Assembly: GCA_016932235.1 (NCBI GenBank)
Contig: JAFGDF010000032.1
Location: 1-20,987 of the forward strand
Origin: Deltaproteobacteria bacterium
Lineage (GTDB): Bacteria > Desulfobacterota > DSM-4660 > Desulfatiglandales > HGW-15
Length of the DNA stretch: 20,987 bases
Reading direction: 5' to 3'
Made by a program: the position numbers and the translations under genes. The notes under the pieces were generated by a model that ran no database searches, was not told the origin of the DNA, and saw only the letters and a program-made list of their open reading frames with translations. Of this stretch, positions 1 to 8,373 are shown in pieces (the first letter of the stretch is position 1; the number at the start of each line of letters is the position of its first letter).

Positions 1-47
1 ATTTGGTTTGCCAAAACCCTTTAATAACAGGAAACCCAGATGGTTTT

Positions 48-338
48 TCAAGTATTTTTTATTCCTCTATGCAAGATCGAGGTAATAGCATAACCGGTAA
101 GAAGTCTTTTCATCACAACGGAAATGGACACATCTCCTGTTCTCAACAAAAGATGAAAGTGATTGGGGATTAAGGCCCATGCATAGCATGACGTATTGGT
201 CTCGATCAATAGATCGGCAAGCCGATCAATAAAAGCTAAATAATCCTTTTTATCAGTAAATATTTCTTTTCTATCTATTCCTCTGACCATGACATGGTGC
301 AGAGCGCCTGGAGCGTCTATACGGGATTTTCTAGGCAT
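48..338 (-). pseudogene. Truncated Y1 (HUH, REP-associated type) transposase
   Basis: The product starts MPRKSRIDAPGALHHVMVRG and contains PNHFHLLL, the HUH metal-binding motif of IS200/REP-associated tyrosine transposases, which cut single-stranded DNA. Relatives are usually about 200-300 residues. Here the family match holds only to about LLTGYA, after which about twelve unrelated residues lead to a stop. The C-terminal half, which carries the catalytic tyrosine and the usual RRHGHLFQNRYKS-like and YIHLNP-like segments, is absent, and no other frame of the adjoining 47 bases clearly restores it. The ATG at 338 is preferred to an in-frame TTG at 347 because relatives begin MPRK. The gene lies 17 bp after tlyA on the same strand. 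No flanking REP hairpins or terminal repeats were seen. Most likely an inactive remnant, although a frameshift with more sequence to the left cannot be excluded. Confidence 0.75.
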
Positions 339-355
339 ATATACCAATTAATAGT

Positions 356-1150
356 TTATCTTAATGTCAATTGATATTTTGAAGTACGTCCCTGATTATT
401 GCGTTTCAGGTATATCAGAAATTCCCTGTTTCCCTTGGGGCCAAGGATAGGTGAGGGAATGTGACCGATGATGCTCCATTCGAGTTTTTTGAAAAACCCG
501 TACAGATCTTTTATCACCATGTCGTGTAATTCAGGGTCCCTTACGACGCCGCCTTTGCCGACATTACTTTTACCAACCTCGAACTGAGGCTTGATAAGAG
601 CAATAATAAACGCATCTTCCAGGAGCAATCGGGAAACAGGCGGGATTACCAGCTTAAGTGAGATAAATGAGACATCTATGACCGCGCCGTTTATTTTTTC
701 ATCAAGATCTTCCGGAAGGAGATGACGGATATTTTGTCTTTCGATCAGCCTTACGCGATCATCATTCCTGAGTTTCCAGTGGAACTGGCCGTATCCCACG
801 TCAACCGCGATTACCCGGCGGGCGCCTCTTTGAAGAAGACAGTCGGTAAATCCACCCGTTGAAGCACCGACGTCGATCAGGGTAAGTCCATCAACATCCA
901 GCTTGAAAAAATCAAGAGCTGATTCAAGCTTCAGTCCTCCACGGCTTACATACGGGGGGTAAGGTTTTTTAACAGAGATATGGGCGGAATCAGGGATCAA
1001 GTGACCCGGTTTTTCGGCCCGGATACCATCGAATTCAACAGCTCCGGCCATAATCAGCGCCCTTGCTTTTTCTCTGCTTTCCGCAAGCCCCTTTTTCACA
1101 ACCAGCAGGTCAGCTCTTGTTTTTTCTCCGGAAATATCTCTAATTCCCAC
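356..1150 (-). CDS. tlyA: TlyA family 2'-O-methyltransferase / putative hemolysin
   Basis: Predicted SAM-dependent RNA methyltransferase. TlyA enzymes 2'-O-methylate ribosomal RNA and act in the cytoplasm. An N-terminal S4 RNA-binding domain (about residues 10-70, [20 protein letters not shown]) is followed by the FtsJ-like linker [12 protein letters not shown] (about 68-79), the SAM-binding loop [15 protein letters not shown] (about 91-105), then DVSFISL and KPQFEVGK, the catalytic-core segments of the family. The GTG at 1150 is chosen because it precedes a complete S4 domain and gives 264 residues, a normal length. The upstream in-frame TTG would add 31 residues translated from inside dxs. 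The gene overlaps the 3' end of dxs by 11 bp, and GGGAG lies 13 nt upstream of the GTG. It is last in the xseA-xseB-ispA-dxs-tlyA operon, an order seen in many bacteria. The tail after NREFLIYLK is about 15 residues longer than I expect and unremarkable. Confidence 0.92.
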   Translation of the reverse strand: MGIRDISGEKTRADLLVVKKGLAESREKARALIMAGAVEFDGIRAEKPGHLIPDSAHISVKKPYPPYVSRGGLKLESALDFFKLDVDGLTLIDVGASTGGFTDCLLQRGARRVIAVDVGYGQFHWKLRNDDRVRLIERQNIRHLLPEDLDEKINGAVIDVSFISLKLVIPPVSRLLLEDAFIIALIKPQFEVGKSNVGKGGVVRDPELHDMVIKDLYGFFKKLEWSIIGHIPSPILGPKGNREFLIYLKRNNQGRTSKYQLTLR

Positions 1151-3041
1151 CCTGACGGCACAGCTCCCGAGCCTTATCAAGTATCCCCATTGTATCCAGT
1201 CCGCATTTCTCCAGCAAAATGGAAACCGGGCCATGCTCCACAAATCTGTCCGGAAGTCCTATCCGTCCGACGAGTATATTATGGGCACCCATATCGTTAA
1301 ATAATTCAAGCACGGCCCCGCCCAATCCGCCCTGCCTGATGTTCTCTTCAACTACAAGAACCTTTCCCGCCTTTCTTGAGTATTCAAGGAGCCTCCTGTC
1401 AATAGGCTTTACAAAACGGCAGTTAATTACACCGACAGACAGGCCCTCCGTTTCAAGCTGAACCGCGGCTTCAACAGAAGGTTGTACCATGCTGCCAAGG
1501 GCTATGATCATGAGATCATTCCCATCTTTTAGGAGCTCCGATTCTCCGAAAGGGATTTCCTTTAACTCATTGTCCAGCGGAACACCCAGACCCATCCCCC
1601 TGGGATATCTTATCGCTACCGGTCCATCGCTCAGGGTAGCCGAATAGAGCAGATGACGTAGCTCATTTTCATCTTTTGGCGCGATAAAAGTCATATTGGG
1701 CAGGCTCCTGAGATATGTGACATCAAACTGTCCATGATGCGTCGGCCCGTCTTCTCCCACGAGTCCCCCCCGATCCAGACAAAATACCACGGGAAGCTTT
1801 GGAAGACAGACGTCGTGGATGACCTGGTCATAGGCACGCTGCAGGAACGTGGAATAAATTGCCACAACCGGTTTAAAGCCTTCTGTGGCGAGACCCGCGG
1901 CAAAGGTCACCGCGTGCTGCTCCGCTATGCCCACATCGAGAAACCGGTCCGGAAAGGCTTCGGAAAAGGCGCTCAATCCCGTGCCTTCCGGCATTGCGGC
2001 GGTTATGGCGAAGATCTTGTCATTATTTTTCGCGAGCTCCAACATGGTATCACCGAATACGGCTGTGTAAGTGGGTGGTTTTTTCCCATCGCATTTCAGG
2101 GCGCTTCCTGAAGAAACTTCAAAGCAACCGACACCATGAAAAAACGACGGATTTTTTTCGGCCGGAGCATAGCCTTTTCCCTTTTTTGTAAGCACATGCA
2201 CGAGTATAGGACCGTTGAGATGAAGGATGTTTGTAAACGTGTCTATCAGTTTGTCAAGCCTGTGACCCTGAATAGGCCCTATATAACGGAACTTAAATGC
2301 CTCAAAAAGCATGCCCGGTGTAAAAAAGGCTATAAAGGAATCCTCGCTCTTAAGAAAAAAATTGAGGATGTTTTCTCCCACACCGGGTAGGGATCTTAGA
2401 AAGTTTTCCATCTCGTTTCGAAGATAAACGAACTTGCGTCCCGACATCTTCCTGCTGAGAAATGATGAAACCGCCCCGACGTTGGGGGATATCGACATTT
2501 CGTTGTCGTTGAGAACCACAATGAGGTCCTTCTCCATGTGTCCAGCCTGGTTTAATCCCTCATAAGCCAGACCCGCTGTCATGGAACCGTCTCCGATAAC
2601 CGCTATAACCCGGTTTTTTTCCCCTTTAAGTTCTTTAGCGGTTGAAATCCCCAGTCCGGCGGAGATGGATGTGCTGCTGTGGCCTGTATCAAATGTATCA
2701 TAAGGACTCTCGATTCTTTTGGGAAAGCCGCTTATGCCCCCATAAGTCCTGAGGGTGTGAAATTTCTCTTTTCTCCCGGTCAGCAGCTTATGGGCATAAG
2801 ATTGGTGCCCAACATCCCATATAATCTTGTCTTCGGGCGTGTCAAAGACATGATGAATGGCAATGGCCAGTTCAACTACCCCCAGGCTCGGTGCCAGATG
2901 TCCTCCGGTTTTTGAGACGGTTTCTATAATCTCGCTCCTGATTTCAGCGCCCAGCTTTTCCATTTCCTTGAGAGTCAGTTTTTTGAGGTCCTTAGGCGAA
3001 TTGATGGTGTCAAGGATCCCTTTCTGTCTGTTTCTTTTCAT
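1140..3041 (-). CDS. dxs: 1-deoxy-D-xylulose-5-phosphate synthase
   Basis: Condenses pyruvate and glyceraldehyde 3-phosphate to DXP, the first step of the MEP isoprenoid pathway, using thiamine diphosphate and Mg2+. At 633 residues it is close to the usual length of about 620. Visible signatures are [13 protein letters not shown] (conserved His near residue 48), [15 protein letters not shown], the thiamine-diphosphate motif beginning GDGSMTAG and ending about 30 residues later in NDN, the catalytic-Glu segment [17 protein letters not shown], and [18 protein letters not shown]. The C-terminal transketolase-like domain is complete. The ATG overlaps the ispA stop as TAATG, so the two are probably translationally coupled. 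The Shine-Dalgarno sequence is weak (a GAGAG run), which fits coupling. The product feeds the polyprenyl synthase encoded just upstream. No missing catalytic segment was seen. Confidence 0.97.
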   Translation of the reverse strand: MKRNRQKGILDTINSPKDLKKLTLKEMEKLGAEIRSEIIETVSKTGGHLAPSLGVVELAIAIHHVFDTPEDKIIWDVGHQSYAHKLLTGRKEKFHTLRTYGGISGFPKRIESPYDTFDTGHSSTSISAGLGISTAKELKGEKNRVIAVIGDGSMTAGLAYEGLNQAGHMEKDLIVVLNDNEMSISPNVGAVSSFLSRKMSGRKFVYLRNEMENFLRSLPGVGENILNFFLKSEDSFIAFFTPGMLFEAFKFRYIGPIQGHRLDKLIDTFTNILHLNGPILVHVLTKKGKGYAPAEKNPSFFHGVGCFEVSSGSALKCDGKKPPTYTAVFGDTMLELAKNNDKIFAITAAMPEGTGLSAFSEAFPDRFLDVGIAEQHAVTFAAGLATEGFKPVVAIYSTFLQRAYDQVIHDVCLPKLPVVFCLDRGGLVGEDGPTHHGQFDVTYLRSLPNMTFIAPKDENELRHLLYSATLSDGPVAIRYPRGMGLGVPLDNELKEIPFGESELLKDGNDLMIIALGSMVQPSVEAAVQLETEGLSVGVINCRFVKPIDRRLLEYSRKAGKVLVVEENIRQGGLGGAVLELFNDMGAHNILVGRIGLPDRFVEHGPVSILLEKCGLDTMGILDKARELCRQGGN

Positions 3042-3931
3042 TATTTTTTTCTCTCAATTATATATTGGGCGATTTTCCTCAGCGGATCCGCCCTGCCGTC
3101 AAATAACTCGATCGCATCAATTGCCGATCTTACAAGATCATTAAGCGTTTTCTTTGACTTGTCCACTCCGAACACGGAAGGGAAGGTGATTTTTCCTCTT
3201 TCCTGATCTGAACCAATATTTTTACCCATGATATGGCTGTCGCCTTCAATATCCAGAATATCATCTGCGATTTGAAATGCGAGTCCAATATCATCCCCAT
3301 ATTTGCGCATGGAACTGATCTCTTCCTCGGTTCCGCCACCCAAAATCGTTCCGGAGGTAACTGAAGCTGATATGAGCGCCCCTGTCTTATGGCTATGTAT
3401 ATATTCAACGATGCAGGAATCACATTTTTCCCCTTCCATCAGGATATCCATCGCCTGTCCTCCGACCATGCCCCGGTGCCCTGCTGCCGAGGCGATGAGC
3501 CCTATGACACCTGGTAGAATGTCAGGCGACATCCGGCCTGATATCGATGTTTTTGTCATCAGATAAAAGGCCTCCGTCAGAAGTCCATCTCCAGCGAGAA
3601 CGGCCATGCCCTCTCCGAATACCTTATGATTTGTGGGTTTCCCCCTCCTGACATCATCATTATCCATTGATGGCAGATCATCATGTATAAGCGAGTATGT
3701 GTGTATAAGCTCAAGAGCGCAGGCCACCGGCAGAAGGCTGTCAGTATAGCCGCCCACGGCTTCCGCGCCTGCGATGCACATGATGGGCCTGAGTCTTTTT
3801 CCCCCTGCGAAGAGGCTGTAGTTCATAGCCTTCATAATTTCAGCTGCGTTATCCTCTCCTTTCGACATGTATTCCCCCAGCGCTTTATCCACAATAGCTC
3901 TTTTTTCCGCAAGGTAAGCCTTGAGGTCCAT
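3041..3931 (-). CDS. ispA: Polyprenyl synthetase (farnesyl/geranylgeranyl diphosphate synthase)
   Basis: A trans-type short-chain prenyltransferase that condenses DMAPP or GPP with IPP to give farnesyl (possibly geranylgeranyl) diphosphate, the precursor of undecaprenyl phosphate and quinone tails. At 296 residues it is normal for IspA. GGKRLRP is at 43-49. The first aspartate-rich motif [10 protein letters not shown] is at 84-93, with the two-residue insertion typical of bacterial (type II) FPP synthases. The second, DDILD, is at 223-227 within [16 protein letters not shown] is near 182-184. The residues before the first motif (HTYSLIHDD) match E. coli IspA closely. FPP is the favoured product, but chain length cannot be settled by eye. 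Both ends are fused to neighbours by TAATG: its ATG overlaps the xseB stop and its stop overlaps the dxs start. Confidence 0.94.
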   Translation of the reverse strand: MDLKAYLAEKRAIVDKALGEYMSKGEDNAAEIMKAMNYSLFAGGKRLRPIMCIAGAEAVGGYTDSLLPVACALELIHTYSLIHDDLPSMDNDDVRRGKPTNHKVFGEGMAVLAGDGLLTEAFYLMTKTSISGRMSPDILPGVIGLIASAAGHRGMVGGQAMDILMEGEKCDSCIVEYIHSHKTGALISASVTSGTILGGGTEEEISSMRKYGDDIGLAFQIADDILDIEGDSHIMGKNIGSDQERGKITFPSVFGVDKSKKTLNDLVRSAIDAIELFDGRADPLRKIAQYIIERKK

Positions 3932-4173
3932 TATAAGTCACCGTTTTCTTCTTTAAAATCAAATGGTTGAGTAGAATATTTTCCGTCACTTTCCTTTACG
4001 AGAATATTGACCTTCTGTTCCACTTCTTCGAGTTTTTCAGAACAGAATTTAATAAGTTTCATCCCTCTTTCAAAATTTTTCAGGGAATCTTCTAGGGAGA
4101 GATCTCCGCTTTCAAGGTCACGGACAATCTCTTCAAGCTGTTTCAGTGCTTCTTCAAATCTCTTTTGGCCCAT
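3931..4173 (-). CDS. xseB: Exodeoxyribonuclease VII small subunit
   Basis: The small helical subunit of exonuclease VII, which degrades single-stranded DNA to oligonucleotides and needs several XseB copies per XseA. The 80-residue protein has the family core RFEEALKQLEEIVRDLESGD then LSLEDSLKNFERGMKLIKFC, followed by a coiled helix (SEKLEEVEQKVNILVK). The length is typical (about 70-85). A good ribosome-binding site (GGAGG) precedes the ATG. The gene follows xseA after 16 bp and ends in a TAATG overlap with ispA. The xseAB-ispA-dxs arrangement is widely conserved, which supports the call despite the small size. Confidence 0.95.
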   Translation of the reverse strand: MGQKRFEEALKQLEEIVRDLESGDLSLEDSLKNFERGMKLIKFCSEKLEEVEQKVNILVKESDGKYSTQPFDFKEENGDL

Positions 4174-4189
4174 TATTCCTCCAGGATAA

Positions 4190-5548
4190 TCAATGGTGAA
4201 TTTTCTCTATGCGGCAGTCAAGGTTCCCGTGTGCCAGCAGGACATTGACTCTTTCACCTTTATCAATGTTGGAGACATCTTTCAAGATTTCTTTTCCCGC
4301 CAGTTTTCGTGTTATGCTGTATCCGCGTTTCAGAACTGAAACCGGGCTGAGATCATTCAGCTTTTCTTCGAATAAGATTATGTTCAAACGCTTTTCCTTG
4401 AACTGCCCATGGATAATTTTAATGAGAGACTGTTTCAGAAAATCCACCTCCCGTGCTGATCTGGCAAGGATATTCGATGGGGAATAGATTTGCAGCGCCC
4501 GGGCTTCTGAGAGCAGAGTCCTTTTATTTTCCTTTATGCTGAAATTGATCATCCTGATTATCTGAGCGTTTATTTCATCAAGACGCATCCATGAGTCTGA
4601 GAGGGTCTTTCGAGGATCGGGAAGCCCTTTGGCCAGCAGAGCGAGTTTGTGACGGACGCTATCAAGATATATCCGGAATCCTGATTGAAGCCTTTTCCGC
4701 GTCTCTTCAATCCGTTCAGAGATCACCTTCTTTTCATTCACCAATAATTCGGCGGCCGCCGACGGAGTGGGAGCCCTGAGATCGGCTGCCAGGTCCGAGA
4801 TTGTTATATCGATTTCATGGCCCACAGCGGACACAACAGGGATATCTGAAGCCCGGATGGCGAGAGCAAGATCTTCGTTATTAAAGGCCCATAAGTCTTC
4901 CATGGATCCTCCTCCCCTGGTTAAGACTATCACATCCGCTTTAATTTCATTATTTGCCAGTTTAATGGCATTTATCATTTGGGCGGCGGCTTCATCGCCC
5001 TGTACCTTTACGGGAAGGATTGTTATATCCAGGTTGGAAAATCTTCGGAGAATAATTTTAAGAAAATCCTGTATCGCGGCGCCGGTTGGTGAAGTGATTA
5101 CCGCAATTTTGCCGGGCAGGAAAGGCAGGGGTTTCTTCCTTTCTTCATCAAAAATACCCTGCGCGGACAATTTTTTCTTCAATTGATCAAAGGCAAGGGC
5201 AAAGGCTCCGATACCAAGCGGTTCAATATAGTCGAGTATAAGCTGGTATTCCCCACGGCGCTGGTATAGTCCTATTCTCCCCTGGGCGATTACCTTCATT
5301 CCGTCTTCCGGTCTGAATTTAAGGTATCTTGCCTGGGTACGAAACATTACGGATCTTATCTGGGAGCTTTCATCCTTCAGTACCATATAGAAGTGTCCGG
5401 ATGAAGGGGAACTGAAATTGGATATTTCACCCTCAACCCAGATAAAGTCAAAATGCTCCTCGAGGAGGTCCTTTATCTTCTCCGTAAGCACGCTGACCGT
5501 ATATATCTCCGGTCTCCTGTTATTGTTTACGAAATCCTGAGTGTTCAT
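4190..5548 (-). CDS. xseA: Exodeoxyribonuclease VII large subunit
   Basis: Catalytic subunit of exonuclease VII, acting on single-stranded DNA from either end in repair and recombination. The 452 residues are normal length. The N-terminal OB-fold (about 10-115) includes FDFIWVEGEISNFSSPSSGH and FYMVLKDESSQIRSVMFR. The catalytic core follows with IAVITSPTGAAIQDFLKIIL, LTRGGGSMEDLWAFNNEDLA and SAVGHEIDITISDLAADLRA. A long helical segment then carries the XseB-binding region, and the conserved tail LKRGYSITR is present. The gene is first in a five-gene minus-strand operon and is divergent from the DUF4301 gene. The ribosome-binding site before the ATG at 5548 is weak (CAGGG). A possible minus-strand -10 (AATAAT) with a poor -35 (TTGTTT) lies upstream, too weak to list as a promoter. 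Confidence 0.96.
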   Translation of the reverse strand: MNTQDFVNNNRRPEIYTVSVLTEKIKDLLEEHFDFIWVEGEISNFSSPSSGHFYMVLKDESSQIRSVMFRTQARYLKFRPEDGMKVIAQGRIGLYQRRGEYQLILDYIEPLGIGAFALAFDQLKKKLSAQGIFDEERKKPLPFLPGKIAVITSPTGAAIQDFLKIILRRFSNLDITILPVKVQGDEAAAQMINAIKLANNEIKADVIVLTRGGGSMEDLWAFNNEDLALAIRASDIPVVSAVGHEIDITISDLAADLRAPTPSAAAELLVNEKKVISERIEETRKRLQSGFRIYLDSVRHKLALLAKGLPDPRKTLSDSWMRLDEINAQIIRMINFSIKENKRTLLSEARALQIYSPSNILARSAREVDFLKQSLIKIIHGQFKEKRLNIILFEEKLNDLSPVSVLKRGYSITRKLAGKEILKDVSNIDKGERVNVLLAHGNLDCRIEKIHH

Positions 5549-5576
5549 AAAAGAAACCCTGAATTTTGATGGAAAA

Positions 5577-5606
5577 TTGAAACTTTTTTTGATTATTAAA
5601 TATTAG
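5577..5606 (+). promoter_or_regulatory. Possible sigma-70 promoter for the DUF4301-DUF368 unit
   Basis: TTGAAA (5577-5582) and TATTAG (5601-5606) are separated by 18 bp, giving 4 of 6 matches in the -10. The element lies about 100 bp before the DUF4301 start, in the AT-rich divergent spacer. Inference only; many AT-rich spacers contain such pairs. Confidence 0.25.
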
Positions 5607-5659
5607 TCCGTAATAAACAAGAACTTTTCCTGTTGAATAAGGGGGGCAATTTGGGGGTT

Positions 5660-5682
5660 GCTTTTAACATGGCTTTTAACAT
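5660..5682 (+). repeat. Two tandem copies of an 11-bp word (period 12)
   Basis: GCTTTTAACAT occurs at 5660-5670 and again at 5672-5682, one G between them. The pair ends 12 bp before the AGGAGG ribosome-binding site (5695-5700) of the DUF4301 gene. It could be a small slippage duplication or a doubled binding site. The sequence does not decide which. Confidence 0.6.
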
Positions 5683-5708
5683 AGATTAAATTACAGGAGG
5701 TTCATAAG

Positions 5709-7274
5709 ATGGTTTCTCAGGTTTTTAATGAAGAGGACAGGAGGCAGTTGGATTCCAGGGGTATGACCGTTGAAGACGCGGTCTCCCAGCTGGGGATATT
5801 CGAGAAAGGATTCCCCTTTTCCCGTCTGAACAGGCCATGCACAACAGGTGATGGAATTGTCGTGATGGATAATGGGGATTTGAAGAGACTGGGCGGGGTT
5901 TATCAAAAGGCCTCCCTGGAGGGACGCGCCATGAAGTTCGTCCCCGCGTCCGGCGCCGCCAGCAGGATGTTTAAACTCCTGGTTTCCCTTAACAACAATT
6001 TTGAAACTATTAGACTGCAGGATATCGAAAAGGAAATAACCGGTGGTGATACGGATGCTGCTGATCTAATGAGGTTCATTAAAGAGATTAAGAAGTTCGC
6101 ATTCTATGACGAACTGGCGAGGAAAATGAGGGAGTCAGGAATGGATCCGGACGCCCTTATGGATAGAGGTGATATTAAGCTGATTCTTGATTACCTGCTA
6201 AAGGAAAAAGGGATCAACCTTTCCTCCCTTCCAAAGGGACTCATAGTATTTCACAGATATGAGGGACATTCCAGAACACCATTTGAGGAACATCTTGTGG
6301 AGGCAAAGGAATACACAAGGGACAAAAATGGCAATATCAATATACATTTTACTATCTCTCAGGAACATGAGAAATTGTTCCGGGATCATCTGGATAAAGT
6401 CATCGGCCGGTATGAGGAACCGGGCGCAAGGTTTAATGTCCGATTTTCAAAACAGTCTCCGGCAACGGACACTATCGCTGTAGATATGTCGAACATGCCT
6501 TTCAGACTGAATAATGGCCGTCTCTTATTTCGTCCGGGTGGACATGGAGCTTTGCTGAGGAATCTAAATGACATGAAGGGGGACATCGTTTTTATCAAGA
6601 ATATAGATAATGTTGTCCCGGACCGTCTGAAGCAGGAGACCTGCAAGTATAAGAAGGCATTGGGGGGTTTACTCGTAGAGATACAGGAAACGGTTTTTTA
6701 CTATCTGAAAAAAATGTCCGACGGCGGCTTGGATGACGCCCTGATGGATGAAATGAAGGGTTTTTCCGAAGCGAAGCTGTCAATAATCCCGCCCGGGTCA
6801 ATGAGGTCCTGTTCCAGGGAGGATCTGCAAGAGTTTTTCTTTAAAAGGCTGAATAGACCCATGAGGGTGTGCGGTATGGTCAAGAACACAGGAGAACCGG
6901 GGGGAGGGCCATTCTGGGTTGAAGAAAAAGACGGCGGCGTGACACCACAGATTGTGGAGTCATCTCAGGTTGATAAGGATTCTCCTGAACAAAGGGCTTT
7001 ATGGGAGTCTTCCACCCATTTCAATCCGGTGGATCTGGTTTGCGGCATAAGGGATTATAGAGGCAGGCCTTTTAACCTGATGGAATATAAAGACCCTGAA
7101 ACAGGTTTTATTTCGATGAAATCAAGAGATGGCAGGGACCTGAAGGCGCTCGAGTTGCCGGGACTGTGGAACGGTTCGATGGCGTATTGGAATACGGTTT
7201 TTGTGGAGGTACCGGAGATCACGTTTAACCCGGTCAAGACGGTCTTCGATCTTCTAAGAAAGGAACATCGGTAA
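5709..7274 (+). CDS. DUF4301 family protein, possible nucleotidyltransferase
   Basis: A 521-residue soluble protein that I recognise as DUF4301, a family without an established function to my knowledge. Conserved segments are FVPASGAASRMFKLL near residues 77-91, FHRYEGHSRTPFEEHL near 181-196, RPGGHGALLRNLND near 275-288 and IKNIDNVVPDR near 296-306. The first resembles the glycine-rich nucleotide-binding loop of sugar-nucleotide pyrophosphorylases. The GGHG and IDN segments resemble the sugar and metal-binding parts of eukaryotic-type UDP-sugar pyrophosphorylases. From this I infer a GT-A-fold nucleotidyltransferase; substrate unknown. No signal peptide or membrane segment is seen. A strong AGGAGG is 8 bp before the ATG. 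The DUF368 translocase gene starts one base after the stop, so the two are almost certainly co-transcribed. This suggests an envelope or lipid-carrier role. Confidence 0.85.
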   Translation: MVSQVFNEEDRRQLDSRGMTVEDAVSQLGIFEKGFPFSRLNRPCTTGDGIVVMDNGDLKRLGGVYQKASLEGRAMKFVPASGAASRMFKLLVSLNNNFETIRLQDIEKEITGGDTDAADLMRFIKEIKKFAFYDELARKMRESGMDPDALMDRGDIKLILDYLLKEKGINLSSLPKGLIVFHRYEGHSRTPFEEHLVEAKEYTRDKNGNINIHFTISQEHEKLFRDHLDKVIGRYEEPGARFNVRFSKQSPATDTIAVDMSNMPFRLNNGRLLFRPGGHGALLRNLNDMKGDIVFIKNIDNVVPDRLKQETCKYKKALGGLLVEIQETVFYYLKKMSDGGLDDALMDEMKGFSEAKLSIIPPGSMRSCSREDLQEFFFKRLNRPMRVCGMVKNTGEPGGGPFWVEEKDGGVTPQIVESSQVDKDSPEQRALWESSTHFNPVDLVCGIRDYRGRPFNLMEYKDPETGFISMKSRDGRDLKALELPGLWNGSMAYWNTVFVEVPEITFNPVKTVFDLLRKEHR

Positions 7275-7275
7275 T

Positions 7276-8208
7276 ATGGATCCTGGAAAAGAGAAGCGCA
7301 CCTTAATCGATTATCTTATGATTTCAGCGAGAGGTTTTTGCATGGGGGCGGCTGATGTTGTTCCGGGTGTTTCAGGAGGGACGATGGCCTTTATTCTTGG
7401 CATCTATGAAGAACTGGTCAAGGCGATCAGGTCTTTTGACATGGATTTTATTAAACTTCTCCTGTCGTTAAGGATAAAGGACGCATTTGAACGCGTATCG
7501 TATAAATTTTTATTATCGCTCGGCATAGGGATACTTGTCGCGATCTTTTCCCTTGCCAGGATTTTAACATGGCTACTGGAAAATCAGCCGGTGATGATAT
7601 GGTCCTTTTTCCTTGGTCTTATCCTTGCCTCCACCTTTATAGTAAGCAGATATCTTGAACACTGGGGGTTAAGTGTTTTTATCTGCATGATGGCCGGCAT
7701 CGTAGCTTCATACGTTCTCGTGGGAACTGTTCCAGTCTCCACGCCTGAGAGCCCCTGGTTCCTGGTTCTGAGCGGAGCTGTAGCGATATGTGCGATGATC
7801 CTGCCGGGTATCTCAGGGTCCTATATTCTCGTGCTTTTCGGCAAATATTATTATGTGCTGGAGGCAGTGAATAAACGGGATTTTTTTACATTGTTTCTCG
7901 TGGCCGCCGGAGCATGTTTTGGTCTTCTTGCCTTCTCCAGACTGTTGAACTGGCTCCTTCATAGGCATCACGATCTGACTATCGCTGTCCTTGCCGGCCT
8001 GATGTTAGGATCATTAAGGAAGATCTGGCCCTGGAAGGAAGCGGTGAAGACTGCTTATGACGTTAACGGTGAAAAAATAATGTTGCCCCCCGCGAATATG
8101 TTTCCATCACACCTGGATAATGAGTTGTTCATGGCTCTTTTCCTTATGGCTTTAGGCTTCATTATCGTTTTTGCGCTGGGATACTATTCCAAGAATAATA
8201 ACGGATGA
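7276..8208 (+). CDS. DUF368 membrane protein, predicted polyprenyl-phosphate translocase (PopT-like)
   Basis: A 310-residue, strongly hydrophobic protein with about eight predicted membrane spans. The two family repeats are visible: ADVVPGVSGGTMAFILGIYE near residues 21-40, and MILPGISGSYILVLFGKYYY near 173-192. They look like the two halves of an inverted-repeat transporter. DUF368 members (PopT) have been reported to return undecaprenyl phosphate across the inner membrane so that the carrier can be reused for peptidoglycan and O-antigen synthesis. Assignment to that activity here rests on family membership. The ATG comes one base after the DUF4301 stop, with AAGGAAC upstream inside the DUF4301 end. 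The spacer after it (8209-8287) holds only a weak 5-bp hairpin. Confidence 0.9.
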   Translation: MDPGKEKRTLIDYLMISARGFCMGAADVVPGVSGGTMAFILGIYEELVKAIRSFDMDFIKLLLSLRIKDAFERVSYKFLLSLGIGILVAIFSLARILTWLLENQPVMIWSFFLGLILASTFIVSRYLEHWGLSVFICMMAGIVASYVLVGTVPVSTPESPWFLVLSGAVAICAMILPGISGSYILVLFGKYYYVLEAVNKRDFFTLFLVAAGACFGLLAFSRLLNWLLHRHHDLTIAVLAGLMLGSLRKIWPWKEAVKTAYDVNGEKIMLPPANMFPSHLDNELFMALFLMALGFIIVFALGYYSKNNNG

Positions 8209-8287
8209 TCCCTTATTTTGCCGCATCTGTCCGCGAGCTGGACAAGCGTTCCACCTTATCGAATAAACATAATTAACAGCCTTCAAA

Positions 8288-8303
8288 TGGCATAAACATT
8301 GCA
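8288..8303 (+). promoter_or_regulatory. Sigma-54 (RpoN) promoter for the PilZ gene
   Basis: TGGCATAAACATTGCA matches the -24/-12 consensus TGGCACG-N4-TTGCW at 10 of 12 specified bases. The GG (8289-8290) and GC (8301-8302) are exactly 10 bp apart, as sigma-54 requires. Transcription would start near 8314, about 60 bp before the PilZ start. The position in a non-coding spacer and the presence of a sigma-54 activator gene on the opposite strand nearby strengthen the call. Confidence 0.75.
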
Positions 8304-8373
8304 ATTTTCATTTGTGCTTGTCTAAAAAAATCATATAAGTCCCTTGTGTTCCTGTTGAGTAAGTTAGAATGAC

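Noticed and set aside
212..227. Perfect palindrome GATCGGC-AA-GCCGATC
   Set aside because: It lies inside the transposase reading frame and encodes ordinary residues (DRLAD), with no matching copy at the element ends, so it is probably coincidental.
1734..2390. Long open frames on the plus strand inside dxs
   Set aside because: They are antisense to a complete, conserved dxs frame and show no family features.
8228..8244. Hairpin TGTCC/GGACA after the DUF368 gene
   Set aside because: Stem of only 5 bp with no T-tract, too weak to call a terminator.
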